Positions 7,716 through 16,981 of a stretch of 64,000 nt of DNA are shown here, piece after piece. Location: NCBI RefSeq assembly GCF_009720775.1, contig NZ_WNKW01000006.1, positions 248,001 through 312,000 of the forward strand. Reading direction: 5' to 3'. Both the position numbers and the translations under genes were made by a program. Position 1 is the first letter of the stretch; each line of letters begins with the position of its first letter. The DNA comes from Pseudoduganella danionis (lineage in GTDB: Bacteria > Pseudomonadota > Gammaproteobacteria > Burkholderiales > Burkholderiaceae_D). The notes under the pieces were generated by a model that did no database searches, was not told where the DNA came from, and worked only from the letters and a program-made list of their open reading frames with translations.

Positions 7716-10115
7716 TTAGTTGCGCACTGGCTTACCGGTCTGCATCATGCCCATGATGCGTTCCTGGGTCTTCGGATGGTTCAGCAGTTCCAGGAAAGCT
7801 TTACGCTCCATATCCAGAATCCACTGTTCGCTCACGAAGGAACCCTGATCGATATCGCCACCGGACACGATCTCGGCAATCATTTCGCCCAGTTTGAAGT
7901 CGTGCGCGGAGATGAAGCCGCCGTCACGCATGTTCACCAGTTGGGCCTTGATGGTGCCGTAGCCGTAACGGCCGGTCACTTGAATCGGTGCCTTCAGTGG
8001 TGGACGGTAGCCCTTGTCGAACATGGCGCGTGCTTCTACTTTCGCGACGTGCAGCAGTTCGTAAGGGTTGAACACGATCACGTCGTCTTCTTTCAGGTAG
8101 CCCATGGCCTGTGCTTCCAGAGCCGATTTCGACACGTTGGCGGTCGCCGCGTTGGTGAAGCCGGTTTTCAGGAATTGCAGGATGTCGGTGCCCTTGGCTT
8201 CTTTGTAAGCGCGTGCTGCCGCTTCTTTCAGACCGCCGCCGGCAGGGATCAGGCCTACGCCCACTTCCACCAGACCGATGTAGGACTCGATCGAAGCTAC
8301 ACGCTTGGATGCGTGCAGCGCCATTTCGCAGCCGCCGCCCAGTGCCAGACCGGCTACTGCGGCCACCACTGGAACGTTGGAGTACTTCATGGCCATGAAG
8401 GTGTCTTGCAGTTCGCGGATGATAGGATCAACCGCTTTAGCACCACCCTGCATGAACGCTGGCAGCGCCGATTGCAGGTCAGCACCGGCCGAGAAGGCGC
8501 CGCCTTCAGCAGCGTCGGCACTCCAGATCACCAGACCTTTGTAGTTCTTGGCGGCTTCCGCCAGAGCCATCTTGAAGCCAGCGATCACGCCCTGGCCGAT
8601 CACGTGCATTTTGGTCTTCAGCGAGATGACCAGCACCTCGTCGCCGCTGTGCCACAGACGTACCGAGTCGTCCTCGAACACGGTGGTGCCGGCAGTGCGG
8701 CCGTCGATGGCGCCCGAACCGAATACCGGAGCACGGAACTGCTGACGCTCGTACACGGCCAGATCCGAACGTGGCACGAACGATTTCGATACGGCCGACC
8801 ACGAACCTTCAGGGGTGTGGACGCCGCCTTTTTCAGCCACAGGGCCTTCGAATACCCAGGCTGGCAGCGGTGCGTTGCACAGTGCGTGGCCTGCGTCGAT
8901 GTCTTCTTTGACCCAGTTGGCAACCTGAGTCCAGCCAGCGGCTTGCCAGGTTTCGAACGGGCCCACGTTCCAGCCGAAGCCCCAGCGCATGGCGAAGTCG
9001 ATTTCGCGCGCGTTGTCGGCGATGCTGTCGAGATGGATAGCGATGTAGTGGAATGCGTCACGGAAGATCGCCCACAGGAACTGGCCTTGTGGATTGGTCG
9101 ATTCGCGCAGTGCTTTCATCTTCTTGACCGGATCCTTTTCTTTCAGGATGCGGGCAACGATGTCGGCAGCCTTGCCGCCGCCGGTGACGTATTCACCGGT
9201 AGCGAAGTCCAGACGCTGGATCTCTTTGCCTACTTTTTTGTAGAAGCCGGCGCCGGTCTTCTGACCCAGCGCGCCTTTTTCTACCAGACCAGCCAGCACG
9301 GCCGGGGTTTTGTAGACGGCAGCGAACGGATCGTTAGGCAGGTAGTCCTGCATGGTCTTGATCACGTGGCCCATGGTGTCCAGACCGACCACGTCGGCGG
9401 TACGGAAGGTACCCGACTTGGCGCGGCCCAGTTTGGCGCCGGTCAGATCGTCGACCACGTCAACCGACAGACCGAATTTCTCGGCTTCGTGCACGATGGC
9501 CAGAATGCCGAACACGCCTACGCGGTTAGCGATGAAGTTAGGGGTGTCCTTGGCACGTACCACGCCTTTGCCCAGCGTGGTGGTCAGGAAGCCTTCCAGC
9601 TGGTCGCTGATTTCCGGCTTGGTGAACTCGGTCGGGATGATTTCGACCAGGTGCATATAGCGCGGTGGGTTGAAGAAGTGCACGCCGCAGTAGCGCGATT
9701 TCAGATCCGCGTCGAAGCCTTCCGACAGCTTGGTGATCGACAGGCCCGAAGTGTTCGACGCGAAGATCGCGTTCGGTGCAATGTGCGGAGCCACTTTGGC
9801 GTACAGATCGTGTTTCCAGTCCAGACGCTCGGCGATCGCTTCGATGATCAGATCGCACTCGGCCAGCTTGGCCAGGTCGTCTTCGTAGTTGGCGACTTCG
9901 ATCAGGGCAGCGTGTTCCTTGTTACCCAGCGGTGCAGGCGAGAGCTTTTTCAGGTTCTCGATAGCGCGCAGCACGATGCCGTTTTTCGGACCTTCTTTGG
10001 CAGGCAAGTCGAACAGCACCACAGGCACTTTGGCGTTGACGCAATGAGCGGCGATCTGCGCGCCCATAACGCCGGCGCCCAGCACGGCTACTTTTTTAAC
10101 GATGAAATTGGTCAT
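7716..10115 (-). CDS. 3-hydroxyacyl-CoA dehydrogenase / enoyl-CoA hydratase fusion
   Basis: A 799-residue bifunctional beta-oxidation enzyme with the dehydrogenase first. The N-terminal NAD-binding fold starts VAVLGAGVMGAQIA, and a catalytic HFFNPPRYM segment and the C-terminal dehydrogenase domains follow. The enoyl-CoA hydratase domain is in the last third. Both catalytic glutamates appear present, in GGGCEMALH (about residue 595) and VEVGVGLIPAGGG (about 615). This domain order is opposite to E. coli FadB and is usual in Burkholderiales. It would hydrate 2-enoyl-CoA and oxidise the 3-hydroxy product for the thiolase encoded downstream. Confidence 0.95.
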   Translation of the reverse strand: MTNFIVKKVAVLGAGVMGAQIAAHCVNAKVPVVLFDLPAKEGPKNGIVLRAIENLKKLSPAPLGNKEHAALIEVANYEDDLAKLAECDLIIEAIAERLDWKHDLYAKVAPHIAPNAIFASNTSGLSITKLSEGFDADLKSRYCGVHFFNPPRYMHLVEIIPTEFTKPEISDQLEGFLTTTLGKGVVRAKDTPNFIANRVGVFGILAIVHEAEKFGLSVDVVDDLTGAKLGRAKSGTFRTADVVGLDTMGHVIKTMQDYLPNDPFAAVYKTPAVLAGLVEKGALGQKTGAGFYKKVGKEIQRLDFATGEYVTGGGKAADIVARILKEKDPVKKMKALRESTNPQGQFLWAIFRDAFHYIAIHLDSIADNAREIDFAMRWGFGWNVGPFETWQAAGWTQVANWVKEDIDAGHALCNAPLPAWVFEGPVAEKGGVHTPEGSWSAVSKSFVPRSDLAVYERQQFRAPVFGSGAIDGRTAGTTVFEDDSVRLWHSGDEVLVISLKTKMHVIGQGVIAGFKMALAEAAKNYKGLVIWSADAAEGGAFSAGADLQSALPAFMQGGAKAVDPIIRELQDTFMAMKYSNVPVVAAVAGLALGGGCEMALHASKRVASIESYIGLVEVGVGLIPAGGGLKEAAARAYKEAKGTDILQFLKTGFTNAATANVSKSALEAQAMGYLKEDDVIVFNPYELLHVAKVEARAMFDKGYRPPLKAPIQVTGRYGYGTIKAQLVNMRDGGFISAHDFKLGEMIAEIVSGGDIDQGSFVSEQWILDMERKAFLELLNHPKTQERIMGMMQTGKPVRN

Positions 10116-10133
10116 GTCGTATCCTTAAGTTGC

Positions 10134-11924
10134 TTAGAACAGGTCAGCGTCGAGGGCCATCAGGTTGGCCGAACCCGAACGTGCCTGACGAATCAAGGTT
10201 GCAGTTTCTGGTTGCAGACGGGCGAAATAGAAGCGTGCGGTCGCCAGTTTGGCTTTGTAGAAGTTGTCGCCGCTGTCTTCCTTGGCCAGCGCGATCTTCG
10301 CCATTTGAGCGAAGAAGTAGCTGTACACCATGTGACCGACTACGCGCAGGTAAGGCACGCAGGCAGCACCGACTTCGTCCGGGTTCTGGAAGGCTTTCAT
10401 GCCGATTTCCATGGTCAGTTTGGTGACCTTGTCGCCCAGATCGCCCAGCGGGGTCACGAATTCGCTCATGGCTTCATCGGTACCGTTGTCTTCTACGAAG
10501 GCTTTGATTTTCTCGCCGAATTTACGCAGCTTGGCGCCGTTGTCGCCGAGGATCTTGCGACCCAGCAGGTCCAGCGACTGGATGGTGTTGGTGCCTTCGT
10601 AAATCAGGTTGATACGGGCGTCACGTACGTACTGCTCCATGCCCCACTCCGAGATGTAGCCGTGGCCGCCGTACACCTGCATGGCTTCCGAGGTAGCGAT
10701 CCACGCGTTGTCGGTGATGAAGGCTTTGACGATAGGGGTCAGCAGCGCGACTTCGTCAGCGGCTTCTTTACGCACTTCTTCGTCCGGGTGGTGCAGTTCG
10801 CGGTCGATCTGCAGTGCCACGTAGGAAGTGAAAGCGCGCGCGCCTTCAGCATAGGCTTTACCGGTCAGCAGCATGCGGCGCACGTCAGGGTGCACGATGA
10901 TAGGGTCAGCAGCTTTATCAGGTGCTTTAACGCCCGACAGGGAGCGCATCTGGATACGGTCCTTGGCGTACACCAGCGCGTTCTGGTAAGCCACTTCGGT
11001 CAGACCCAGCGACTGCATGCCCACGCCCAGACGGGCAGCGTTCATGAACACGAACATGGCGTTCAGGCCTTTGTTCGGCTGGCCGATGATCCAGCCTTTG
11101 GCGCCGTCCAGATTCATCTGGCAGGTCGAGTTACCGTGGATGCCCATTTTTTCTTCGATCGCGCCGCAGGTGATCGGGTTGCGTTCGCCGATCGAACCAT
11201 CAGCTTTCGGCAGGTACTTAGGTACCAGGAACAGCGAGATGCCTTTCGAGCCTTCCGGTGCATCCGGTACGCGGGCCAGCACCAGGTGCAGGATGTTTTC
11301 CGACATGTCGTGCTCGCCGGCCGAGATGAAGATCTTGGCGCCGGTGATGTCCCACGAACCGTCAGCCTGTGGAATCGCCTTGGTGCGCAGCATGCCCAGA
11401 TCGGTACCGCAGTGTGGCTCGGTCAGGCACATGGTGCCGGTCCATTCGCCCGAAACCAGCTTAGGCAGGTAGATTTTTTTCTGTTCGTCGGTGCCGTGTT
11501 CTTTCAGGCACTCGTAAGCGCCGTGCGACAGACCAGGGTACATGGTCCAAGCCTGGTTGGCCGAGTTCAGCATTTCGTAGAACGAGTTGTTCAGCACTAC
11601 TGGCAGGCCCTGGCCGCCGTATTCAGGATCGCAGGCCAGTGCAGCCCAGCCGCCTTCCACGTACTGCTGGTAGGCTTCCTTGAAGCCTTTAGGGGTGGTC
11701 ACGGTCTTGGTTGCAGCGTCGTGCTTGCAGCCTTCGCGGTCGCCCGAGTGGTTCAGCGGGAACAGCACTTCCGAGGTGAATTTGCCGCCTTCTTCCAGCA
11801 CCTGGTTGATGATGTCGGCATCAACTTCAGCGTAGTCCGGCAATGCTTTCAGTTCTTCACCGACGTTCAGGAACTCGTGCAGAACGAATTGCATATCCCG
11901 GATTGGTGCGACGTATTGACCCAT
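10134..11924 (-). CDS. Acyl-CoA dehydrogenase (FadE-like, long C-terminal form)
   Basis: A 596-residue FAD enzyme that introduces the trans-2 double bond into acyl-CoA. It shows the family features CLTEPHCGTDLG (flavin/substrate site), GAKIFISAGEHD, MQVYGGHGYISE and IYEGTNTIQSLDL, where the Glu is the catalytic base. The roughly 120 residues beyond match the extra helical C-terminal domain of this subgroup. It ends 18 bp before the next gene and is the first enzyme gene after the TetR regulator. Chain-length range cannot be read from the sequence. Confidence 0.95.
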   Translation of the reverse strand: MGQYVAPIRDMQFVLHEFLNVGEELKALPDYAEVDADIINQVLEEGGKFTSEVLFPLNHSGDREGCKHDAATKTVTTPKGFKEAYQQYVEGGWAALACDPEYGGQGLPVVLNNSFYEMLNSANQAWTMYPGLSHGAYECLKEHGTDEQKKIYLPKLVSGEWTGTMCLTEPHCGTDLGMLRTKAIPQADGSWDITGAKIFISAGEHDMSENILHLVLARVPDAPEGSKGISLFLVPKYLPKADGSIGERNPITCGAIEEKMGIHGNSTCQMNLDGAKGWIIGQPNKGLNAMFVFMNAARLGVGMQSLGLTEVAYQNALVYAKDRIQMRSLSGVKAPDKAADPIIVHPDVRRMLLTGKAYAEGARAFTSYVALQIDRELHHPDEEVRKEAADEVALLTPIVKAFITDNAWIATSEAMQVYGGHGYISEWGMEQYVRDARINLIYEGTNTIQSLDLLGRKILGDNGAKLRKFGEKIKAFVEDNGTDEAMSEFVTPLGDLGDKVTKLTMEIGMKAFQNPDEVGAACVPYLRVVGHMVYSYFFAQMAKIALAKEDSGDNFYKAKLATARFYFARLQPETATLIRQARSGSANLMALDADLF

Positions 11925-11942
11925 GATTTTCTCCTGATGACT

Positions 11943-11959
11943 TTTGTAGTGACTACGAA
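11943..11959. promoter_or_regulatory. Candidate operator palindrome upstream of acyl-CoA dehydrogenase
   Basis: TTTGTAGT-G-ACTACGAA is a near-perfect 17-bp palindrome 18 bp before the acyl-CoA dehydrogenase start codon, in the 68-bp gap after the TetR gene. Size and symmetry fit a TetR-family operator. Overlap with the leader suggests control of the downstream genes. No second copy was found upstream of the tetR gene, so the link is inference. Confidence 0.35.
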
Positions 11960-11992
11960 ATGTTTAAATGGTGAGCGGATGAGATACTGCGT

Positions 11993-12613
11993 TTAGTGCT
12001 GTGCGACCACCGCTGCCGGTGATTGCGGATTGCGATACGTACCTAACAGGCGTTCAAAACCGATGCCGGCCCGTGCCAGACTGCCCGGAATGCGCAGGAA
12101 ACGCGCATCGTGGTGCAGGGCCAGAATCAGGCCGTACATTTCATATACCAGTTGCTGCGGGTCGGTATCGGCTTTCAGATCACCGCATTCGACCGCCTGC
12201 TTCACGCAGCGCAGCAAGGCGCCCTGCCACGCGCCGACCATGGCCATCAGCTCTTCGCGGATAGGGCCCGGACGGTCGTCATATTCAACGGCGCCACTGA
12301 TATAGATACAACCGGAAGCCACTTCCACGCTGACCCGTTTCACCCAGCGGGCGAACATCGACTGCAGACGCTGGATACCGCGTGGCTCTTTCACACTGGG
12401 GAAGAACACTTCCTGTTCGAAGCGGTGGTGATACAGCTTCAGCACTTCCAACTGCAAATCTTCACGCGAACCGAAGTGGGCAAACACTCCGGACTTGCTC
12501 ATGTTCATCTTATCCGCGAGCAACCCGATGGTCAGGCCTTCAAGACCATCGCGGCTGGCCAGATCCAGTGCCACGTCCAGAATTGCAGCCCGTGTCAGCT
12601 CACCTTTGCGCAT
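11993..12613 (-). CDS. TetR/AcrR family regulator, probable beta-oxidation regulator
   Basis: About 206 residues from the ATG at 12613. An in-frame TTG at 12649 would add 12 residues, but neither has a clear ribosome binding site, and the HTH begins straight after the ATG (RKGELTRAAILDVALDLAS). The HTH is followed by LADKMNMSKSGVFAHFGSRE, the TetR recognition-helix region. The C-terminal ligand domain is of the kind found in regulators next to fadE genes. Location at the head of the cluster suggests it controls acyl-CoA degradation in response to an acyl-CoA ligand. Confidence 0.88.
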   Translation of the reverse strand: MRKGELTRAAILDVALDLASRDGLEGLTIGLLADKMNMSKSGVFAHFGSREDLQLEVLKLYHHRFEQEVFFPSVKEPRGIQRLQSMFARWVKRVSVEVASGCIYISGAVEYDDRPGPIREELMAMVGAWQGALLRCVKQAVECGDLKADTDPQQLVYEMYGLILALHHDARFLRIPGSLARAGIGFERLLGTYRNPQSPAAVVAQH

Positions 12614-12817
12614 AAATTTAGTTGAGGTATTAATAAGATTACGTCCCAAGGTAAAAATTAATCTAGGAGAAGAAATAGCATTCTGCGCTAGTTAAATTTA
12701 CTCCGTGTGAAAGAATTGCGAACGCTCGTACTATTATCTACCAAGGGGTAAATGTCAAACAGTACCGTTAGAGGTGTGGTTCTATTGATGCGACGCAGCA
12801 AAATCAGCACGAACGTG

Positions 12818-13195
12818 CTATAGCTTGCCCAGCTGGCGGCGGTCGCGCTTGGTGGGACGGCCCTTGATATCGGCGCCGGGCTCGCGGTACAGGCGGCGGT
12901 GTTCGGCCACTTCGGCCCGGCGCGCCACGCTGGCATCGGTTTCTTCGTAGAGATTGCGCGCCACCGTGGCGGGGCCGCGCACTTCGGACAGATTCATCAC
13001 GTCCACTTCCCAGCGGTCGGAACCGTTATCGATGTCCAGCACATCGCCGATGCGCACGGCACGCGCCGGTTTCACCTTGTCACCGCCCAGTTTGACTTTG
13101 CCGCTATCGACGGCATCGGTGGCCAGCGAACGGGTTTTGAAGAAGCGGGCCGCCCACAGCCATTTATCCAGTCTTACACTGCCATTCTCGTTCAC
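12818..13195 (-). CDS. hslR: Hsp15 homologue, S4-domain RNA-binding protein
   Basis: A 125-residue basic protein with an N-terminal S4 domain: VRLDKWLWAARFFKTRSLA, then VKLGGDKVKPARAVRIGDVL. The C-terminal tail is highly charged (RPTKRDRRQLGKL). Hsp15 binds 50S subunits still carrying a peptidyl-tRNA after abortive translation and helps to free them. The start overlaps the end of the cardiolipin synthase gene by 4 bp, so the two are translationally coupled. Confidence 0.9.
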   Translation of the reverse strand: MNENGSVRLDKWLWAARFFKTRSLATDAVDSGKVKLGGDKVKPARAVRIGDVLDIDNGSDRWEVDVMNLSEVRGPATVARNLYEETDASVARRAEVAEHRRLYREPGADIKGRPTKRDRRQLGKL

Positions 13196-14355
13196 GCGTA
13201 TTTCCCTACTGCGACTATGCGCATAATCATCTTGTATGCAAAATAAGCCAGTTCGTAGCCGAACCGGCGCCAGCGCCCCACATGCTCGAAATCGCTGGTG
13301 TGGATCACCACGCCCTCGCCCACGGCCGCCTCGATGTGCTGGCGCAGGCTGCTGGCAAACGCGGCATCCTTGATGACCACATTGGCTTCCTGATTCAGGA
13401 ACAGGCTGAGCCCGTCCACATTGCTCGAGCCTACCGTGGCCCAGTCATCATCGATCACCGCCACTTTGGCGTGCAACTGCGTCTTGCGGTATTCCACCAC
13501 GGTCACACCGGCGGCCAGCAGTTTGGGGTAGAACGAATGGGCGACAGCATCCTGCAGCCAGAACTCGCCCACGCCTATCAGCAGCGTCACCTGCACGCCG
13601 CGCTCGGCCGCGGCCGCCAGCGCGCGGCGGAACTTGGCACCCGGCGCGAAATACGGATTGGCCAGCAGCACGTTATGACGCGCCTGCCCCAGCGCCTGCA
13701 GATAGGCGCGCTGGATGGTGCGGCGGTTACGCAGATTGTCGCGCACGACGAAACCGGCCTGCACCATGTTCTGCACGGCCTGCTTCTGCACTTTGCGCAA
13801 GTCGCGGTACAGCTCGAAGCGCTTGATCAGACCCATTTTGCCCAGCCGCAGCCACTGGCTCTGCATTTCCATATGGATGGTGCCCACTAGCGGGCCGATG
13901 ACCTGCACGGCAAAATCCCAGCGCGGCGCGGCCAGACTGAGCGTGCCACCATGGTCGCCGCGCATGTCATCGACCACATTGATGCCGCCCACAAACGCTT
14001 GCGACTGGTCCACCACGCACAGCTTGCGGTGGGTGCGCGTCACGCCGCGCTTGAACCACGGATTGAAAATACGGTGCTCGACCCCGGCTTCGATCAGCTG
14101 GGCATGCATCTGGGCGATGCGGCCACGGCCCGTGCCCCACCAGTCGGTAATCATGCGCACCTGCACGCCACGGCGCGACGCTTCGGCCAGCGCGGCCAGC
14201 ACGGCCCGCCCGGTGGCATCGTCGGCAAAGATATAGGTCTCGAAATAGATTTCGTACTGCGCGCTATCGATGGCAGCCAGCAGCGCAGGAAAAAACTCAG
14301 CGCCCGTGTGCAGCAGCCGCACATCATTATCCGCAACGAAGTTGACGGTGGGCAT
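13192..14355 (-). CDS. clsB: Cardiolipin synthase B-type phospholipase D
   Basis: A 387-residue PLD-superfamily enzyme with two HKD motifs: HRKLCVVDQSQAFVGGINV (about residue 109) and HAKVAVIDDDWATVGSSNVD (about 290). There are no N-terminal transmembrane helices, as in ClsB (YbhO) and unlike ClsA. ClsB-type enzymes make cardiolipin, or phosphatidylglycerol by transphosphatidylation. It lies just downstream of an EEP hydrolase gene, the same pairing as ybhP-ybhO in E. coli, which supports the assignment. Confidence 0.88.
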   Translation of the reverse strand: MPTVNFVADNDVRLLHTGAEFFPALLAAIDSAQYEIYFETYIFADDATGRAVLAALAEASRRGVQVRMITDWWGTGRGRIAQMHAQLIEAGVEHRIFNPWFKRGVTRTHRKLCVVDQSQAFVGGINVVDDMRGDHGGTLSLAAPRWDFAVQVIGPLVGTIHMEMQSQWLRLGKMGLIKRFELYRDLRKVQKQAVQNMVQAGFVVRDNLRNRRTIQRAYLQALGQARHNVLLANPYFAPGAKFRRALAAAAERGVQVTLLIGVGEFWLQDAVAHSFYPKLLAAGVTVVEYRKTQLHAKVAVIDDDWATVGSSNVDGLSLFLNQEANVVIKDAAFASSLRQHIEAAVGEGVVIHTSDFEHVGRWRRFGYELAYFAYKMIMRIVAVGKYA

Positions 14356-14359
14356 AGGT

Positions 14360-15175
14360 TCAGGTCAGCGTCAGATTGGCAACGATGGGCGCATGGTCGG
14401 ACAGCTTGGCCCACAGGCTGCCGTGCAGCACTTGCGCTGTCTCCACATGAAAACCGCGCACATAGATGCGGTCGAGGCGGAAAAACGGCAGCGCCGCAGG
14501 GAAGGTGCGGGCCGGGTGCACGCCCTGCTTGCGGCGCAGCGTACGCACCAGCTCATCGAGCGCGGAATTGCTGCCGATTTCATCGAACGCTTCGCGCACG
14601 CCGAGCGCGTTGCGCAGTTCGGCACTGAGGCTGTTACGCCAGTCATTGAAGTCGCCGGCTATGATCACGGGCTCGCCGTCGGGGGCCGATTCGCGCACGG
14701 CCGCGATCAGCGCCTGGGTCTGGCGCCGCCGTCCTGCCTCGAACAGGCCGAAGTGCACCACATAGCAATGCACGGGGCCGCGCGCCGTGTCCAGCACACA
14801 GTGCAGGATGCCGCGCTGTTCATAAGCGTGGTCGGACACATCGTGGTTGATGCTGTTGGCAATCGGGAAGGCGCTAAGCAGGGCATTGCCGTGGTGGCCG
14901 TGGTCGTACACGGCATTCATGCCATAGGCCGCATGGGCATGGCGCGATTCGCCGGCAAAATACTCATGCTGCGCCGCAGCAGGCCAATGCTTGCGGCCCA
15001 GATGTTCGGCGCCGTATTTGGCCGCCTTACGATCATGCTGGCCCTGCACCTCTTGCAAAAAAACGACATCGGCATCGAACAGGCTGATGGCCTGCTTGAG
15101 TGCCAGCACGCGCGGCTCGCTGCGTATGGCCGACACACCCTTGTGGATATTGTAAGTAGCAACGCGGATTCTCAT
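14360..15175 (-). CDS. Endonuclease/exonuclease/phosphatase family hydrolase (YbhP-like)
   Basis: A 271-residue metal-dependent hydrolase of the EEP fold. The visible residues are VATYNIHKGV (Asn), VVFLQEVQGQ (metal Glu), YVVHFGLFEAGRR, VIIAGDFNDWRNS (Asp, Asn) and LSDHAPIVANLTL (Asp-His). No signal peptide is seen. The order EEP gene then PLD-type cardiolipin synthase matches E. coli ybhP-ybhO, so a role in phospholipid or phosphodiester turnover is plausible. The true substrate is unknown. Four bases separate it from clsB. Confidence 0.85.
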   Translation of the reverse strand: MRIRVATYNIHKGVSAIRSEPRVLALKQAISLFDADVVFLQEVQGQHDRKAAKYGAEHLGRKHWPAAAQHEYFAGESRHAHAAYGMNAVYDHGHHGNALLSAFPIANSINHDVSDHAYEQRGILHCVLDTARGPVHCYVVHFGLFEAGRRRQTQALIAAVRESAPDGEPVIIAGDFNDWRNSLSAELRNALGVREAFDEIGSNSALDELVRTLRRKQGVHPARTFPAALPFFRLDRIYVRGFHVETAQVLHGSLWAKLSDHAPIVANLTLT

Positions 15176-15257
15176 AGGCTTATTCTAACCCTGAGTCCGG
15201 AGCTGCGGCGTATGTCGCCGCACATATTGCGGGTGTGAACAGTCCGAAAAAAACCGC

Positions 15258-15506
15258 CTAAGCCGGAGCCCGCTCGCCGCGCAGCATACCGGCCAGACTC
15301 AGGTCTTCGTCACACAAAGGCCAGTGCAGCCCTTCGCCATCGCCGATGATTTGCCATTGATCTAGCTGCGCGCGGCTGGCGCCTGCCAGACGCGGATACC
15401 ACGCTAGCGGCGTACTGATCTGCCGGCCATCGGCCAGTTCAACCGTCAGGTGGGTAGCGCTGATCGAAGCATGCTGTATGCGCTCACCTAGGGTAAAAGT
15501 GTTCAT
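15258..15506 (-). CDS. DUF2442 domain protein
   Basis: An 82-residue DUF2442 protein with ATHLTVELADGRQISTPLAW and DQWQIIGDGEGLHWPLCDED, the family core. DUF2442 genes usually follow a DUF4160 gene in a two-gene unit with toxin-antitoxin-like distribution, though the function is not established. Here the upstream partner survives only as a C-terminal fragment that overlaps this start codon. GAGGAGGTGGG gives an excellent ribosome binding site. The C-terminal extension LSLAGMLRGERAP is also typical. Confidence 0.85.
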   Translation of the reverse strand: MNTFTLGERIQHASISATHLTVELADGRQISTPLAWYPRLAGASRAQLDQWQIIGDGEGLHWPLCDEDLSLAGMLRGERAPA

Positions 15507-15609
15507 CCCACCTCCTCAGAAATTCCAGCTTGTGCCTCGAAATGATACGCTCAATTTCACGCAATTCCTGCTCGGTAAACTGCACTAACTGGACCAAGCA
15601 GACACATCC
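15484..15609 (-). pseudogene. DUF4160 C-terminal remnant
   Basis: In the frame ending with a TGA at 15484-15486, the minus strand encodes VQFTEQELREIERIISRHKL followed by EFLRRWDEHFYPR. This resembles the DUF4160 C terminus, where a helix ends in a Leu-x-x-x-Trp-(N/D)-(E/x)-(Y/H)-F motif. The reading frame is closed by a TAA at 15610-15612, and the N-terminal half of the family is absent. The fragment overlaps the DUF2442 start in a different frame, as intact pairs commonly do. It is therefore a truncated partner gene. Confidence 0.65.
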
Positions 15610-15612
15610 TTA

Positions 15613-15939
15613 ACTAGAATTTTTTCATGAACCAACGTAAATCGAGAGACTCAGCGGACAACTTCAATAAATACTCACTCGCCCATAAACAAGTTTCACA
15701 ATACCAGTATGCACAACTACATCTGAATCACGGCTTTTCGGGCTGCCAATTCTAGATCCATGGCGACAATCAACAGCATGACGAAGTCTACTCACGCAGA
15801 CTTATCAATAGCGAAACCTAAATCCACCTCCAAAACTATGGAACATTTTTTACGAAAAATATGCAAAGAAAGCAAGCTCTAGGTACTTAACTGCTCACTA
15901 TCGAAACATTTAGCCACCAAACTATTCTACGACAAAGTT
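15613..15939. other. AT-rich intergenic stretch without a recognisable gene
   Basis: No ORF longer than about 45 codons with a plausible start is seen. A 42-codon ORF from the ATG at 15627 (MNQRKSRDSADNFNKYS...) has no ribosome binding site and no recognised family. The minus strand has several short broken frames. Base composition is clearly more AT-rich than the flanking genes, which fits decayed or horizontally acquired DNA. Confidence 0.5.
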
Positions 15940-16746
15940 TTAAAATCGCCTTACAGGCATAACACGGCACAAACCTGAAGCGGATTGCGTCGAATCGGAA
16001 GCTCTACCTGTGCGGCGACTAATAGTTAGCTTCGTTAGATAAGGATCTTCGTAATAAGATCGGATGACAATTACCACATCATCAGATGTCACCCTACCAT
16101 CAGTCATGAGGGAGCCATGCATAAATACTCGTTGAGTGTCTTCCTCAAAATCAATTGGTACTTCATTTTTTTCTCGACTAGGGTTTCTCGCAAGACTGAG
16201 TTCACATAGCAGGTGCCTAGCATCTTCTCTAGGTTTAGTTATATCTACATATTTGATGGGCTTACCAGTAATCTTACTTTCGGCAACTGCACAAGCATAA
16301 GCAACTGCAATTGCTGCGGGAGAATTACGGCTCGTCGATGTCGGCTGGGGGAGTGTATGGCTTCCTTTTGACTCAAAATACTCCTCAGTTGCAACAGTCG
16401 AAATTTCACCGACTCTAACACCATTAACCGTTCTCTGATTAACCCAATTTTTTTTCAATACAAAGCGTCTTTGAGTATCATCACAATTAACAGCAGTACT
16501 TTCAAATACGTTGTTGTAAGTTTTCCCATCTTTCTTTCTAGAGTCAGAATCTAAAATATGAGTCTGCACCCATTAAAAAAATATAATCCGATTGTCATTT
16601 TTAGAAAGATGAACATCACTCGAGTCAACAGAAATGGCATCTCGATCGACCATTCCAACCTTTTCCAGATTAGCTGATGCACTTGTAACAAATCCGCAAA
16701 GTTGGAAGGAAAGTAATAATTTTATTAAGTTTTTTTGACTTTTCAT
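15940..16746 (-). pseudogene. Secreted surface-adhesin-E-like protein gene broken by an in-frame stop
   Basis: From the ATG at 16746 the frame gives a signal peptide (MKSQKNLIKLLLSFQLCGFV then TSASA) followed by LEKVGMVDRDAISVDSSDV. It stops at a TAA at 16573-16575 and continues in the same frame as WVQTHILDSDSRKKDGKTYN to 15940. The joined product has the layout of surface-adhesin-E proteins: secreted, a 'residue-value-in-strand' start, one Cys mid-way (VNCDDTQRRFVLKKNW) and PAAIAVAYACA near the end. The remaining C-terminal part is unfamiliar. A GTG at 16569 could restart translation, but without a signal peptide. Codon use is AT-rich compared with flanking genes. Nonsense mutation is the simplest reading; sequencing error is possible. 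Confidence 0.6.
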
Positions 16747-16981
16747 AAATAGTAAAAAAGCTTCCTGTTCCAGTCTCAAAAAATGATTTCCCGCTTAGAA
16801 AACGCCGATTTAAGCTTATTGCTTTAGCAATTCATAAAAAATGTGAATATTTTTACAACAATTATTTAAAATGGACAAATTAAATTACTTGATTTTCAAA
16901 AATGAAAAGGTATCTTGTTCAGACTATATAAATTTTTACAATTATATCGAAATACTGCAATATTAACCAATATTAAACCAA

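Noticed and set aside
7704..11996. A 1430-codon plus-strand open frame opposite the beta-oxidation genes
   Set aside because: It is antisense to three well-supported enzyme genes. The product is His/Gln/Val/Phe-rich without domains, a known artefact of GC-rich third-position bias.
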